Shown: one piece after another, positions 8,995 to 17,962 of the stretch
Position numbering within the stretch: the stretch's first letter is position 1
Layout of the letters: each line of letters starts with the position of its first letter
Source: Pseudomonas serbica
GTDB lineage: Bacteria; Pseudomonadota; Gammaproteobacteria; Pseudomonadales; Pseudomonadaceae
DNA length: 64,000 bases
Reading direction: 5' to 3'
Assembly (NCBI RefSeq): GCF_028823535.1
Contig: NZ_JAQIYM010000012.1
Location: 1-64,000, forward strand
Position numbers and translations under genes: made by a program
The notes under the pieces: model-generated
What the model was told of the DNA's origin: nothing
Databases searched by the model: none
Seen by the model: the letters and a program-made list of their open reading frames with translations, nothing else

Positions 8995-10017
8995 TCAGGC
9001 AGGTTCGACTTGCAGGGCAACCCTTTCGCGACATGGGCATTCGTCCATGTAGCGGTGTGCTTCGACAAACTCGGTAAACGGGAAGACCCGGGTCTTGAGC
9101 GGTAGCAGCACGCGATCGGCGGTCAGCTGGTTGATATCGCGCAAGGCACGTTGCAGTGCGACCTGGTCCTGGATGATGCCCAGTTCCGGCTTGCCGGTGA
9201 AGTTGCCGATGCAGTGGACGAAGAACTGAATGTTCTTCTGGAACGCCGCACACGCCGGGAATGGGGTCTGGTTACCACCTTGCAGGCCGTACAAGACCAG
9301 GCTGCCGCGAGGCGCCAGTACGTCGCCGAGCAAGGACATCTGCGGGCCACCCAAACCATCGAACACCACATCCACGCCGCGGTTGTCGGTGATCTTGTTG
9401 ATCCGCATCAGCAGATCTTCTTCCTCGGTGACGATGACTTTCTCGGCACCCAGCGACAGCAGGTATTCACGCTCGTCCGCGGACTTGGTCGCGGCGATCA
9501 CTCGTACGCCCAGGGCCTTGCCCAATTGCACGAAGGAAGGGCCGGCGCAGTGACTGGCGTCGGTAACCAAGGCAAATTGGCCGGGCTTGACCCGTGCCAA
9601 ATCGACATAGCCAAAGTAGGCAATCAACAACGGCGTGTAATGCACGCTGGCTTCGATCGGGCTGAGTACATCAGGGTATCGGGTCAGCGACGAGCGCGGC
9701 AGCACAATCAGCTCCCCGTAGACCGGATAATCGTTTGGGCTCTGGGCCGGGAAACTGGCAACCTTGTCACCGACTGCCAGGTCATCGACACCCTCACCGA
9801 CAGCGGTGACGATACCGGCCATCTCCTGGCCAATACCCGCAGGCAGACGGGCGTGTGACGACGCCAGGTTCTGGCGCCAGAGAGTGTCGTACCAGCTGAT
9901 GCCAATGGCTTCGACGCGCACCTGCACTTCGCCCGGTGCAGGCAGAGCAGCCGCATGCTCTTCGCATTTGAGCACCTCGGCTGAACCAAACTTGTGAAAA
10001 CGGATCGTGCGGGACAT
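8995..10017 (-). CDS. mexS: MexS-like NAD(P)-dependent oxidoreductase
   Basis: 340-residue medium-chain dehydrogenase/reductase of the zinc-independent quinone-oxidoreductase branch: an N-terminal GroES-like domain (SWYDTLWRQN lacks the catalytic Cys of zinc alcohol dehydrogenases) and a Rossmann half (LVTDASHCAGPSFVQLGKAL, then GVDVVFDGLGG). In P. aeruginosa the matching gene mexS is divergent from mexT, and its loss activates MexT and the MexEF-OprN pump, apparently by leaving an electrophilic or toxic metabolite uncleared. The arrangement here is the same: mexS (-), mexT (+), mexEF-oprN (+). I chose ATG 10017 (MSRTIRFHKFG), which has a GAGG ribosome site; an ATG 54 nt upstream has less support. 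The symbol rests on family plus synteny. Confidence 0.87.
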   Translation of the reverse strand: MSRTIRFHKFGSAEVLKCEEHAAALPAPGEVQVRVEAIGISWYDTLWRQNLASSHARLPAGIGQEMAGIVTAVGEGVDDLAVGDKVASFPAQSPNDYPVYGELIVLPRSSLTRYPDVLSPIEASVHYTPLLIAYFGYVDLARVKPGQFALVTDASHCAGPSFVQLGKALGVRVIAATKSADEREYLLSLGAEKVIVTEEEDLLMRINKITDNRGVDVVFDGLGGPQMSLLGDVLAPRGSLVLYGLQGGNQTPFPACAAFQKNIQFFVHCIGNFTGKPELGIIQDQVALQRALRDINQLTADRVLLPLKTRVFPFTEFVEAHRYMDECPCRERVALQVEPA

Positions 10018-10130
10018 CGCAAACCTCGCCAATTGAACCTCTAATGCCTTGAACTCTAGCTGGGCTTTCAACCCAACACTATCAGTGGCTATTAATAGTC
10101 GACATGCCTGTCATTGATTCCGCAGCTGCG

Positions 10131-10150
10131 GCGACATCGTCAAATGTCGC
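10131..10150. promoter_or_regulatory. inverted repeat in the mexS-mexT intergenic region
   Basis: gcgacat-N6-atgtcgc, a perfect 7-bp inverted repeat in the 269-nt divergent promoter region. It may be a binding site for MexT or another regulator. It is not an ATC-N9-GAT nod box. Confidence 0.35.
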
Positions 10151-10286
10151 TAGAAACCGAAGCCGCCTTTGTGGGAAAACTGAATTACTCGGTGCAGAGT
10201 ACCAGCCTTTACCCTTAATATTCCTGCTGGCCATTGTTCCCATATGGCCGCTCACGTCAAGTTTGCTGACTCTGCCAGGACTCAAG

Positions 10287-11204
10287 ATGAATCGTAATGA
10301 CCTGCGTCGTGTCGACCTGAACCTGTTGATCGTATTCGAAACCTTGATGCACGAACGCAGCGTGACCCGTGCCGCGGAGAAACTGTTCCTCGGCCAGCCC
10401 GCCATCAGCGCGGCGCTTTCACGTTTGCGCGGGCTGTTCGACGACCCGTTGTTCGTGCGTACCGGTCGCAGCATGGAACCGTCCGCGCGGGCGGTCGAGA
10501 TCTTCGCCCTGCTCTCCCCCGCGCTGGATTCGATTTCCACCGCCGTCAGCCGTGCCGCCGAATTCGACCCGGCCACCAGCACCGCGGTATTTCGCATCGG
10601 GCTGTCGGACGACGTCGAATTCGCCCTGCTGCCCATGCTGCTCAAGCGCCTGCGTGCCGAATCGCCAGGCATCGTCCTGGTGGTGCGGCGCGTCAACTAC
10701 ATCCTGATGCCCGGCTTACTGGCTTCCGGCGAAATTTCCATCGGTGTCAGCTACACCACCGATCTGCCCGCCAATGCCAAGCGCAAAGTGTTGCGCCGCA
10801 GCTCGCCAAAACTGCTGCGCGCCGACACCGTGCCGGGTCCATTGAGCCTGGATGACTTCTGCGCGCGTCCCCATGCGCTGGTGTCGTTTGCCGGTGACCT
10901 CAGTGGCTTTATCGATGAAGAGCTGGAAAAACTCGGGCGCAAGCGGCATGTGGTGCTGGCGGTGCCGCAGTTCAACGGGCTGAGTACGCTGTTGAGCGGC
11001 ACCGATATCGTCGCCACCGTGCCGGACTACACGGCTGACGCGCTGACGGCGGCTGGCGGCGTGCGAGCGGAAGACCCACCCTTGCCGGTGCGCAGCTTTG
11101 AATTGCACATGGCGTGGCGGGGGTCACAGGATAATGATCCGGGGGAACGTTGGTTGCGTTCGCGGATACAGATGTTCTTCGGCGATCCGGATAGCCTGAC
11201 TTGA
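10287..11204 (+). CDS. mexT: LysR-type activator of the MexEF-OprN pump
   Basis: 305-residue LysR-type regulator: an N-terminal winged helix-turn-helix (LNLLIVFETLMHERSVTRAAEKLFLGQPAISAALSRL region, residues 9-45) and a two-lobed effector domain to the C terminus. It lies between divergent mexS and downstream mexE, as in P. aeruginosa, where MexT switches on mexEF-oprN in response to disulfide or electrophile stress. I chose ATG 10287 (MNRNDLRRVDLN) with AGGA about 6 nt upstream; the frame stays open upstream to an ATG at 10104, but that stretch does not look like a LysR N terminus. The frame is intact, unlike the inactivating indels seen in some P. aeruginosa lineages. Two nod boxes lie between its end and mexE. 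Confidence 0.9.
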   Translation: MNRNDLRRVDLNLLIVFETLMHERSVTRAAEKLFLGQPAISAALSRLRGLFDDPLFVRTGRSMEPSARAVEIFALLSPALDSISTAVSRAAEFDPATSTAVFRIGLSDDVEFALLPMLLKRLRAESPGIVLVVRRVNYILMPGLLASGEISIGVSYTTDLPANAKRKVLRRSSPKLLRADTVPGPLSLDDFCARPHALVSFAGDLSGFIDEELEKLGRKRHVVLAVPQFNGLSTLLSGTDIVATVPDYTADALTAAGGVRAEDPPLPVRSFELHMAWRGSQDNDPGERWLRSRIQMFFGDPDSLT

Positions 11205-11234
11205 TCTGAAGGGTGTATTGAGGCTGATGGCCTC

Positions 11235-11312
11235 ATCGCTGGCAGCCAGCTCCTACAATGACCTTGTCGTGCACAAATCGCGAACCTGTAGGAGCTGGCT
11301 TGCCAGCGATGG
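11235..11312. repeat. REPIN downstream of mexT
   Basis: tcgctggcagccagctcctaca at 11235 lacks 1-2 bases relative to the usual core. It is paired with ctgtaggagctggcttgcc from 11286. Confidence 0.78.
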
Positions 11313-11366
11313 CCGTGACGCGGCCTCAAGCCCAGACCATTGCAAATCCGGAAACACACAATTGCC

Positions 11367-11381
11367 ATCAACCGAGTTGAT
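11367..11381 (+). promoter_or_regulatory. upstream nod box (putative MexT site)
   Basis: ATC-N9-GAT (atcaaccgagttgat). It also fits part of the longer MexT consensus ATCA-N5-GTCGAT, with GTTGAT here. It lies about 160 nt upstream of mexE and 63 nt from a second copy of the motif. Paired nod boxes upstream of mexE are known from P. aeruginosa. Confidence 0.6.
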
Positions 11382-11427
11382 CGCCTGCTGACGCAAGGCG
11401 CAGGCTAGAGAGCTGCCCAGGCCTCTC

Positions 11428-11453
11428 CTATCATTCCGAATGATAGTTACCTT
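11428..11453 (+). promoter_or_regulatory. downstream nod box (putative MexT site)
   Basis: A perfect 9-bp palindrome ctatcattc-C-gaatgatag contains ATC-N9-GAT (11430-11444), and ACCTT follows at the place of the ACYAT element of the MexT consensus. It lies about 80-100 nt upstream of mexE, where an activator would contact RNA polymerase. Confidence 0.62.
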
Positions 11454-11527
11454 CGCCCCATTCGATTCGTGCGATACAACCCTGCCGAGCATCATTCGCC
11501 AATCTTAATACATTGGCGGATGCATCC

Positions 11528-12781
11528 ATGGAACAGTCACTCAAACATTTGCGCTTGCCGTTGGCCATGTTGGCCGTAGTGGTGATGAGCGCCTGCGGCA
11601 AGGCACCAGAGTCTGCCGCCACCCTGCCCGCAGCCAAGGTCAGCGTCGCCAAGGTGCTGGAACAACCGGTCAACGAGTGGGACGAGTTCACCGGGCGCCT
11701 GGAAGCGCCGGAAACCGTCGAGATTCGTCCACGGGTCTCGGGCCAGATCGATGAAGTGGCCTTCACCGAAGGCGCCCTGGTCAAGAAAGGCGACCTGCTG
11801 TTCCAGATCGACCCGCGTCCATTCCAGGCTGAGGTCCGTCGCCTCGAAGCACTGGTCGCCCAGTCCCGCGCCAATGCCACCCGCAGCGAAAACGAAGCCC
11901 AGCGCGGCGAACGCCTGCGTACCAGCAATGCGATTTCTGCCGAACTGGCTGACTCGCGCACCAGCGCTGCCCAGGAAGCCCGCGCCGCCGTCGGCGCCCT
12001 GCAGGCGCAGCTTGACCTGGCCAAATTGAACCTGAGCTTCACCCGTGTCACCGCGCCCATCAGCGGTCGCGTCAGCCGTGCGGAGATCACCGCCGGCAAC
12101 CTGGTGACCGCCGATACCACTCCGTTGACCAGCGTGGTCTCCACCGACAAGGTCTACGCCTACTTCGATGCCGATGAGCGTGTGTTCCTCAAGTACACCC
12201 AGCTCGCTCGCCAGGGCAAACGCGGCGCTACCACCCCGGTGTACATGGGCCTGTCCAACGAAGACGGCAACCCGCACCAGGGCCAGATGAACTTCGTCGA
12301 CAACCAGGTCAATCCGAAAACCGGCACCATCCGCGGTCGCGCCGTGTTCGACAACAGCGACGGCAGCTATACCCCGGGCCTTTATGCGCGCCTGAAGCTG
12401 GTGGGCAGCGGCACCTACAACGCCATGTTGATCAACGATGAGGCCGTGGGTACGGACCTGGGCAAGAAATTCGTGCTGGTGATGGATGCCGACAACAAGA
12501 CCGCGTATCGCGCCGTCGAGCTGGGTCCGAAAATCGAAGGCCTGCGCATCGTGCGTAACGGCCTGAACAAGGACGACACCATCATCGTCAAGGGGCTGCA
12601 GCGAGTACGTCCAGGTTCGCCCGTCACCCCTGAAGTCATCCCGATGGCCAGCGAGCAAACCCTCGCGGCCCTGGCCCAACAACGACAAGCGCTGGAAGCC
12701 AGCAACCTGCCTCAAGTCGCGCCCGCCAAGGTCGCACCGGGTGTGGTTGTGAAAGTGGCTGCTGCGACTCCACGCGGTTAA
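11528..12781 (+). CDS. mexE: RND efflux periplasmic adaptor MexE
   Basis: 417-residue membrane-fusion (periplasmic adaptor) lipoprotein that bridges the inner-membrane pump MexF and the outer-membrane channel OprN. A signal peptide ends in a lipobox-like MSAC (Cys 23). Next come the lipoyl/barrel-sandwich halves flanking a coiled-coil hairpin (about 100-165), then the beta-barrel and membrane-proximal domains. ATG 11528 with GGCGGA at 11515-11520 fits better than an in-frame TTG at 11513. It is the first gene of mexEF-oprN, downstream of two nod boxes, so MexT control is expected. By analogy the pump exports chloramphenicol, fluoroquinolones, trimethoprim and quorum-sensing precursors. Confidence 0.93.
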   Translation: MEQSLKHLRLPLAMLAVVVMSACGKAPESAATLPAAKVSVAKVLEQPVNEWDEFTGRLEAPETVEIRPRVSGQIDEVAFTEGALVKKGDLLFQIDPRPFQAEVRRLEALVAQSRANATRSENEAQRGERLRTSNAISAELADSRTSAAQEARAAVGALQAQLDLAKLNLSFTRVTAPISGRVSRAEITAGNLVTADTTPLTSVVSTDKVYAYFDADERVFLKYTQLARQGKRGATTPVYMGLSNEDGNPHQGQMNFVDNQVNPKTGTIRGRAVFDNSDGSYTPGLYARLKLVGSGTYNAMLINDEAVGTDLGKKFVLVMDADNKTAYRAVELGPKIEGLRIVRNGLNKDDTIIVKGLQRVRPGSPVTPEVIPMASEQTLAALAQQRQALEASNLPQVAPAKVAPGVVVKVAAATPRG

Positions 12782-12796
12782 GGGATAACGACTCCG

Positions 12797-15700
12797 ATGA
12801 ATTTTTCCCAATTCTTCATTTCACGGCCGATCTTCGCCGCAGTGCTGTCGCTGCTGATCCTGATCGCCGGCGCAATCTCGCTGTTCCAGCTGCCGATCAG
12901 CGAATACCCGGAAGTGGTGCCACCGACCGTTGTGGTGCGCGCCAACTTCCCCGGTGCCAACCCGAAAGTCATCGGTGAAACCGTGGCGGCTCCTTTGGAG
13001 CAAGCCATTACCGGCGTCGAGAACATGCTGTACATGTCCTCGCAGTCGACCGCCGACGGCAAGATCACCCTGACCATCACCTTCGCCCTGGGCACTGACC
13101 TGGACAACGCCCAGGTGCAGGTGCAGAACCGCGTGACCCGGACCGAGCCAAAACTGCCCGAGGAAGTGACGCGCATCGGTATCACCGTGGACAAGGCGTC
13201 GCCCGACCTGACGATGGTGGTGCACCTGACCTCGCCAGACAAACGCTACGACATGCTGTATCTGTCCAACTACGCGATCCTCAACATCAAGGATGAGTTG
13301 GCGCGCCTGGGCGGTGTCGGTGATGTGCAGCTGTTTGGCATGGGCGACTACTCGCTGCGTGTCTGGCTCGATCCGAACAAGACCGCGTCGCGCAACCTCA
13401 CCGCCACTGACGTTGTCACCGCCATTCGCGAGCAGAACCGCCAGGTGGCCGCCGGTGCATTGGGCGCTCCCCCTGCCCCGAATGCGCAAAGCTTCCAGCT
13501 GTCCGTCAACACCCAGGGCCGCTTGGTCAGCGAGGAGGAATTCGAGAACATCATCATTCGCTCTGGCGACAATGGTGAGATCACCCGCCTCAAGGACATC
13601 GCCCGCGTCGAGCTGGGTTCCAGCCAGTACGCCTTGCGCTCGCTGCTGAACAACCAGCCGGCAGTGGCAATCCCGATCTTCCAGCGCCCGGGCTCCAACG
13701 CCATCGAGATCTCCAACGAAGTCCGGGCAAAAATGGCCGAACTTAAGAAGAGTTTCCCCGAAGGCATGGACTTCAGCATCGTCTATGACCCGACGATCTT
13801 CGTGCGCGGCTCCATCGAAGCGGTGGTTCACACCCTGTTCGAAGCGCTGATCCTCGTGGTCCTTGTGGTGATCCTGTTCCTGCAGACCTGGCGTGCCTCG
13901 ATCATTCCGTTGGTGGCGGTGCCGGTATCGCTGATCGGTACCTTTGCCGTGATGCACCTGTTCGGCTTCTCGTTGAACGCCCTGTCGCTGTTCGGCCTGG
14001 TACTGGCGATCGGTATCGTGGTGGACGATGCGATCGTGGTGGTGGAGAACGTCGAACGGAACATCGAACTGGGGCTCACCCCGGTCGAAGCCACCAAGCG
14101 CGCCATGCGTGAAGTGACCGGCCCGATCATCGCCACGGCCCTGGTGCTCTGTGCGGTGTTCGTACCGGCAGCCTTCATCTCCGGGTTGACCGGGCAGTTC
14201 TACAAGCAGTTCGCCCTGACCATTGCCATTTCGACGGTGATCTCGGCCTTCAACTCCCTGACCCTGTCGCCGGCACTGGCGGCCGTGCTGCTCAAAGGTC
14301 ATGACGCACCCAAGGACCGTTTCTCCAAGGTCCTGGACACGATGTTCGGCGGCTGGTTGTTCCGTCCGTTCAACCGCTTCTTCGAAAAGGCCAGCCACGG
14401 TTATGTCGGCACCGTTGCCCGCGTGATCCGCTCAAGCGGCATCGCCCTGCTGCTGTACGCAGGCCTCATGGTGCTGACGTTCTTCGGTTTCTCCAGCACC
14501 CCGACCGGTTTCGTGCCCGGCCAGGACAAGCAATACCTGGTGGCCTTCGCCCAGTTGCCGGATGCCTCGAGCCTGGACCGCACCGAAGACGTGATCAAGC
14601 GCATGTCCGACCTGGCCCTGAAACAGCCTGGCGTGGAAAGCGCGGTGGCCTTCCCTGGCCTGTCGATCAACGGCTTCACCAACAGCCCGAACGCCGGCAT
14701 CGTGTTCGTGACCTTGAAACCTTTTGAAGAGCGCAAGGACCCGAGCATGTCCGCCGGTGCGATTGCCGGTGCCTTGAATGGCCAGTACGCGGACATCCAG
14801 GAAGCCTACATGGCGATTTTCCCACCGCCGCCGGTACAAGGCCTGGGCACCATCGGTGGTTTCCGCCTGCAGATCGAAGACCGGGGCAACCTGGGCTACG
14901 AAGAGCTGTACAAGGAAACCATGAACATCATCGCCAAGAGCCACAGCGTTCCGGAACTGGCAGGCCTGTTCACCAGCTACACGGTGAACGTGCCGCAGGT
15001 CGATGCAGCCATCGACCGGGAAAAAGCCAAGACCCACGGCGTGGCCGTCAGCGACATCTTCGACACCCTGCAGATCTACCTGGGTTCGCTGTATGCCAAC
15101 GACTTCAACCGTTTCGGCCGCACCTATCAGGTCAACGTCCAGGCGGAGCAGCAGTTCCGTCTGGAGTCCGACCAGATCGGTCAGCTCAAGGTGCGTAACA
15201 ACAAAGGCGAGATGATCCCGCTTGCGACCTTCATCAAGGTCAGCGACACCTCGGGCCCCGATCGCGTCTCCCATTACAACGGTTTCGTCACTGCGGAAAT
15301 CAACGGTGCCGCAGCTCCCGGCTATAGCTCCGGCCAAGCGGAAAAAGCCATCGAGAAACTGCTCAAGGAAGAACTTCCCAACGGCATGACCTACGAATGG
15401 ACCGACCTGACCTACCAGCAGATCCTGTCCGGCAACACCGCGCTGTTCGTCTTCCCGCTCTGCGTACTGCTGGCGTTCCTGGTGCTCGCAGCGCAGTACG
15501 AAAGCTGGAGCCTGCCGCTGGCGGTGATCCTGATCGTGCCGATGACCCTGCTCTCGGCCATTACCGGTGTGATTGCTTCGGGAGGCGACAACAACATCTT
15601 CACCCAGATCGGCTTGATCGTACTGGTGGGGCTTGCCTGCAAGAACGCGATCCTGATCGTCGAGTTCGCCAAGGACAAACAGCTCGAAGGCATGAATCCG

Positions 15701-15976
15701 CTGGCCGCGGTCCTGGAAGCCTGCCGCCTGCGTCTGCGACCCATCCTGATGACCTCCTTCGCGTTCATCATGGGTGTGGTGCCACTGGTGTTCTCCAGCG
15801 GTGCCGGTGCCGAGATGCGTCACGCCATGGGTGTGGCGGTGTTCTCCGGGATGCTCGGGGTGACCTTCTTCGGTCTGCTGCTGACGCCGGTGTTCTATGT
15901 ACTGATTCGCAACTTTGTCGAGCGCGGCCAAGCGCGCAAAGCCAACAAGGCCGCCCTGAAGCTGGAGTCGCACTGA
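12797..15976 (+). CDS. mexF: RND efflux inner-membrane transporter MexF
   Basis: 1059-residue HAE1-family RND proton antiporter, matching the usual MexF length of about 1060. The N terminus MNFSQFFISRPIFA is the typical first transmembrane start. Twelve membrane segments flank two large periplasmic loops. Transmembrane segment 4 carries the proton-relay pair in VVDDAIVVVENVER, and the second half carries GLACKNAILIVEFAKD with the relay Lys region. It is 15 nt downstream of mexE, and its last base overlaps the oprN start (TGATG), so the three genes are translationally linked. Long antisense and shifted frames across it are composition artefacts. Confidence 0.96.
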   Translation: MNFSQFFISRPIFAAVLSLLILIAGAISLFQLPISEYPEVVPPTVVVRANFPGANPKVIGETVAAPLEQAITGVENMLYMSSQSTADGKITLTITFALGTDLDNAQVQVQNRVTRTEPKLPEEVTRIGITVDKASPDLTMVVHLTSPDKRYDMLYLSNYAILNIKDELARLGGVGDVQLFGMGDYSLRVWLDPNKTASRNLTATDVVTAIREQNRQVAAGALGAPPAPNAQSFQLSVNTQGRLVSEEEFENIIIRSGDNGEITRLKDIARVELGSSQYALRSLLNNQPAVAIPIFQRPGSNAIEISNEVRAKMAELKKSFPEGMDFSIVYDPTIFVRGSIEAVVHTLFEALILVVLVVILFLQTWRASIIPLVAVPVSLIGTFAVMHLFGFSLNALSLFGLVLAIGIVVDDAIVVVENVERNIELGLTPVEATKRAMREVTGPIIATALVLCAVFVPAAFISGLTGQFYKQFALTIAISTVISAFNSLTLSPALAAVLLKGHDAPKDRFSKVLDTMFGGWLFRPFNRFFEKASHGYVGTVARVIRSSGIALLLYAGLMVLTFFGFSSTPTGFVPGQDKQYLVAFAQLPDASSLDRTEDVIKRMSDLALKQPGVESAVAFPGLSINGFTNSPNAGIVFVTLKPFEERKDPSMSAGAIAGALNGQYADIQEAYMAIFPPPPVQGLGTIGGFRLQIEDRGNLGYEELYKETMNIIAKSHSVPELAGLFTSYTVNVPQVDAAIDREKAKTHGVAVSDIFDTLQIYLGSLYANDFNRFGRTYQVNVQAEQQFRLESDQIGQLKVRNNKGEMIPLATFIKVSDTSGPDRVSHYNGFVTAEINGAAAPGYSSGQAEKAIEKLLKEELPNGMTYEWTDLTYQQILSGNTALFVFPLCVLLAFLVLAAQYESWSLPLAVILIVPMTLLSAITGVIASGGDNNIFTQIGLIVLVGLACKNAILIVEFAKDKQLEGMNPLAAVLEACRLRLRPILMTSFAFIMGVVPLVFSSGAGAEMRHAMGVAVFSGMLGVTFFGLLLTPVFYVLIRNFVERGQARKANKAALKLESH

Positions 15977-17397
15977 TGAGTTTGAAAGCTTTCCTGCCGA
16001 GCCTGCTGGCATTGGCGCTGAGCGCCTGTGCCGTGGGCCCCGACTACAAGACCCCGGTCACTGAACCGGCGAATATCACCACGGCCACCGACGGCGCTGC
16101 CGGCCAGAAGAACTTTGACCGCTCGCGTTTCGAAGGCATCTGGTGGCAGCAGTTCGAAGACCCGACGCTCAACCAGTTGGTGACCGAGTCCCTCAAGGGC
16201 AACCGCGACCTGCGCGTCGCGTTCGCCCGCTGGAAGGCGGCCCGGGCGATCCGTGATGACGTCAGCAATGACGCCATGCCGACCATCACCAGCCGGGTCA
16301 GCAGTGACCTTGGCAAAGGGCAGATACCGGGCGAGACCACCGACCGGGTCAATCAGGAGCGCTACGACCTGGGCCTGGACATGGCCTGGGAGATCGACCT
16401 GTTCGGCCGCATCCAGCGCAACCTGGAATCGGCCAACGCCGAGCAGCAGGCGTTTGAAGCCGACCTGTACCAACTGCAAGTGACCATGATCGCCGAACTG
16501 GTGGACGCCTACGGCCAACTGCGAGGTGCGCAGCTGCGCGAGAAAATCGCCCTGGCCAACCTTGAAAACCAGCAGGAGTCACGCAAGATCACCATCAGCC
16601 TGCGCGATGCCGGCGTCGGCGATCAGCTTGATGTGGAACGCGCCGACGCACGCCTGGCCTCGGTCGAAGCCAGCGTGCCGCAATTGCAGGCCGAGCAGGT
16701 CCGGCAGAAAAACCGTATCGCCACCCTGCTGGGCGAACGTCCGGACAAGTTGACCGTGGACCTGAGCCCGAAAAACTTGCCGGCCATTGCCAAGGCCCTG
16801 CCGATTGGCGATCCGGGCGAACTGCTGCAACGCCGTCCGGACATTCGCAGCGCCGAACGCCAACTCGCGTCGGCCACGGCGCGTATCGGCGTAGCCAAGG
16901 CCGATCTGTTTCCGCGCGTCAGCCTCAGCGGCTTCCTGGGCTTCACCGCCGGGCGTGGTTCGCAGATCGGTTCCTCGGCGGCTAATGCCTGGGCACTGGG
17001 CCCGAGCATCACCTGGGCGGCCTTTGACCTGGGCAGCGTACGCGCCCGTTTGCGCGGCGCCGATGCCGATGCCGAAGGCGCCCTTGCCACTTATGAGCAG
17101 CAAGTATTACTGGCTCTGGAAGAATCGGAGAACGCCTTCAGCGACTATGGCAAGCGCCAGCAGCGGCTGATTTCGCTGATTCGCCAGAGCGAATCGAGCC
17201 GCTCCGCCGCCGACCTCGCCGAGATCCGCTACCGCGAAGGCACCGCCGACTTCCTCGTGCTGCTCGATGCCCAGCGTGAGCGCCTGGCCGCCGAAGACAC
17301 CCAGGCCCAGGCCGAAGTCGACCTGTATCGCGGCATCGTCGCGATCTACAAGGCCCTCGGTGGTGGCTGGCAACCGGAGACGGTGGCCAGCAAGTAA
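15976..17397 (+). CDS. oprN: outer-membrane efflux channel OprN
   Basis: 473-residue TolC-family outer-membrane factor of the NodT/OprM type, which forms the trimeric exit duct of the MexEF-OprN pump. A lipoprotein signal ends in LALSAC (Cys 18), followed by AVGPDYKTP, the usual OprM-family start of the mature chain. Two outer-membrane-efflux repeats follow, with long coiled-coil helices (about 60-250 and 270-460). The ATG overlaps the mexF stop by one base. The same frame is open far upstream, inside mexF, but that part is a shadow; homology begins at MSLKAFLPSL. Two terminator hairpins follow. Confidence 0.95.
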   Translation: MSLKAFLPSLLALALSACAVGPDYKTPVTEPANITTATDGAAGQKNFDRSRFEGIWWQQFEDPTLNQLVTESLKGNRDLRVAFARWKAARAIRDDVSNDAMPTITSRVSSDLGKGQIPGETTDRVNQERYDLGLDMAWEIDLFGRIQRNLESANAEQQAFEADLYQLQVTMIAELVDAYGQLRGAQLREKIALANLENQQESRKITISLRDAGVGDQLDVERADARLASVEASVPQLQAEQVRQKNRIATLLGERPDKLTVDLSPKNLPAIAKALPIGDPGELLQRRPDIRSAERQLASATARIGVAKADLFPRVSLSGFLGFTAGRGSQIGSSAANAWALGPSITWAAFDLGSVRARLRGADADAEGALATYEQQVLLALEESENAFSDYGKRQQRLISLIRQSESSRSAADLAEIRYREGTADFLVLLDAQRERLAAEDTQAQAEVDLYRGIVAIYKALGGGWQPETVASK

Positions 17398-17416
17398 GCG
17401 TCTTTAAAGAGCTCCT

Positions 17417-17480
17417 TTGGTTGGCCGCAACCAACCAATTTTTTAGCCCTGCGCCTCATTCGGTCGCGGGGCTTTTTTTT
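17417..17480 (+). terminator. tandem terminators of mexEF-oprN
   Basis: First hairpin ttggttg-N4-caaccaa (17417-17434), followed within 4 nt by a T-run. Second hairpin agccctgcg ... cgcggggct (17445-17472), followed by eight T. Two terminators in 65 nt give a firm end to the operon. Confidence 0.85.
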
Positions 17481-17498
17481 GCCAAAAAAACACCTCCC

Positions 17499-17850
17499 CT
17501 GTAGGCGCTGGCTTGCCAGCGAAGGCGCCGGGGCAGTCGGCATCGACTGTTAGACCGCTTTCGCTGGCAAGCCAGCTCCTACAGGGGGCTTTGTTAGGCA
17601 CGGATTTTGTGTACGACGCCGATTAACTGTAGGAGCTGGCTTGCCAGCGAAGGCGCCGGGGCAGTCGTCATCGATGGCGACTGTTAGACCGCTTTCGCTG
17701 GCAAGCCAGCTCCTACAGGGGGCTTTGCCAGGCACGGATTTGGTGTACGACGCCGATTAACTGTAGGAGCTGGCTTGCCAGCGAAGGCGCCGGGGCGGTC
17801 GACAGCAATGGCGGCTGTCAGACCGCTTTCGCTGGCAAGCCGGGCTGGTG
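17499..17850. repeat. tandem array of three REPINs
   Basis: Three REPINs in the same orientation begin at 17499, 17627 and 17761 (periods 128 and 134). Each has a left REP (ctgtaggMgctggcttgcc), a centre with gcgccggggcRgtcg, and an inverted right REP. The two spacers between units (17586-17626 and 17720-17760) are 41 nt each and nearly identical, sharing gtacgacgccgattaa, so whole 130-nt units were duplicated. The third right-hand REP is degenerate (aagccgggctgg). The array lies between the oprN terminators and the 3' end of selC. Confidence 0.88.
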
Positions 17851-17859
17851 CGAGGTATA

Positions 17860-17955
17860 TGGCGGAAGGTAGCCGGAGTCGAACCTGCCCGGGAACGGAT
17901 GCCGTCCCCAACCGGGTTTGAAGCCCGGCCGCGCCACCGGGCGCGATTACCTTCC
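17860..17955 (-). tRNA. selC: tRNA-Sec (anticodon UCA)
   Basis: 96-nt selenocysteine tRNA with encoded CCA. On the minus strand the 8-bp acceptor stem is ggaaggta / taccttcc, with G then CCA at the 3' end. The anticodon loop is CTTCAAA (anticodon TCA), the variable arm is long (tggggacggc-atccgttccc region), and the T arm has GGTTCGACTCC. The 8-bp acceptor and extra-long variable arm distinguish it from ordinary tRNA-Ser. It lies only 7 nt beyond the selB stop, on the same strand, so it could be processed from the fdn-sel transcript. There is no sign of an integrated element at its 3' end. Confidence 0.97.
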
Positions 17956-17962
17956 TTGAAAA

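Larger units (their letters stand above)
11205..11527. other. mexT-mexE intergenic region
   Basis: 323 nt without a gene. It carries an inverted REP pair (11235-11312) followed by the mexE promoter region with two nod-box motifs, annotated separately. Confidence 0.7.

Noticed and set aside
12821..14398. Long antisense open frames across mexF (also 14432-16012, 11537-12811)
   Set aside because: High-GC third-position shadow frames. Their translations are rich in His, Gln, Arg and Asp with no family motif, and they lie opposite well-conserved RND genes.
15397..15975. N-terminal extension of oprN by 193 residues
   Set aside because: This part lies within mexF in another frame; OprM-family homology and the lipoprotein signal begin at 15976.
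17499..17850. CRISPR-like array
   Set aside because: Repeats are palindromic REP units with near-identical spacers and variable period, and there are no cas genes nearby.
17860..17955. Integration hotspot with a mobile element at selC
   Set aside because: DNA beyond the tRNA 3' end is only the REPIN array and the oprN operon; there is no integrase and no duplicated tRNA end.
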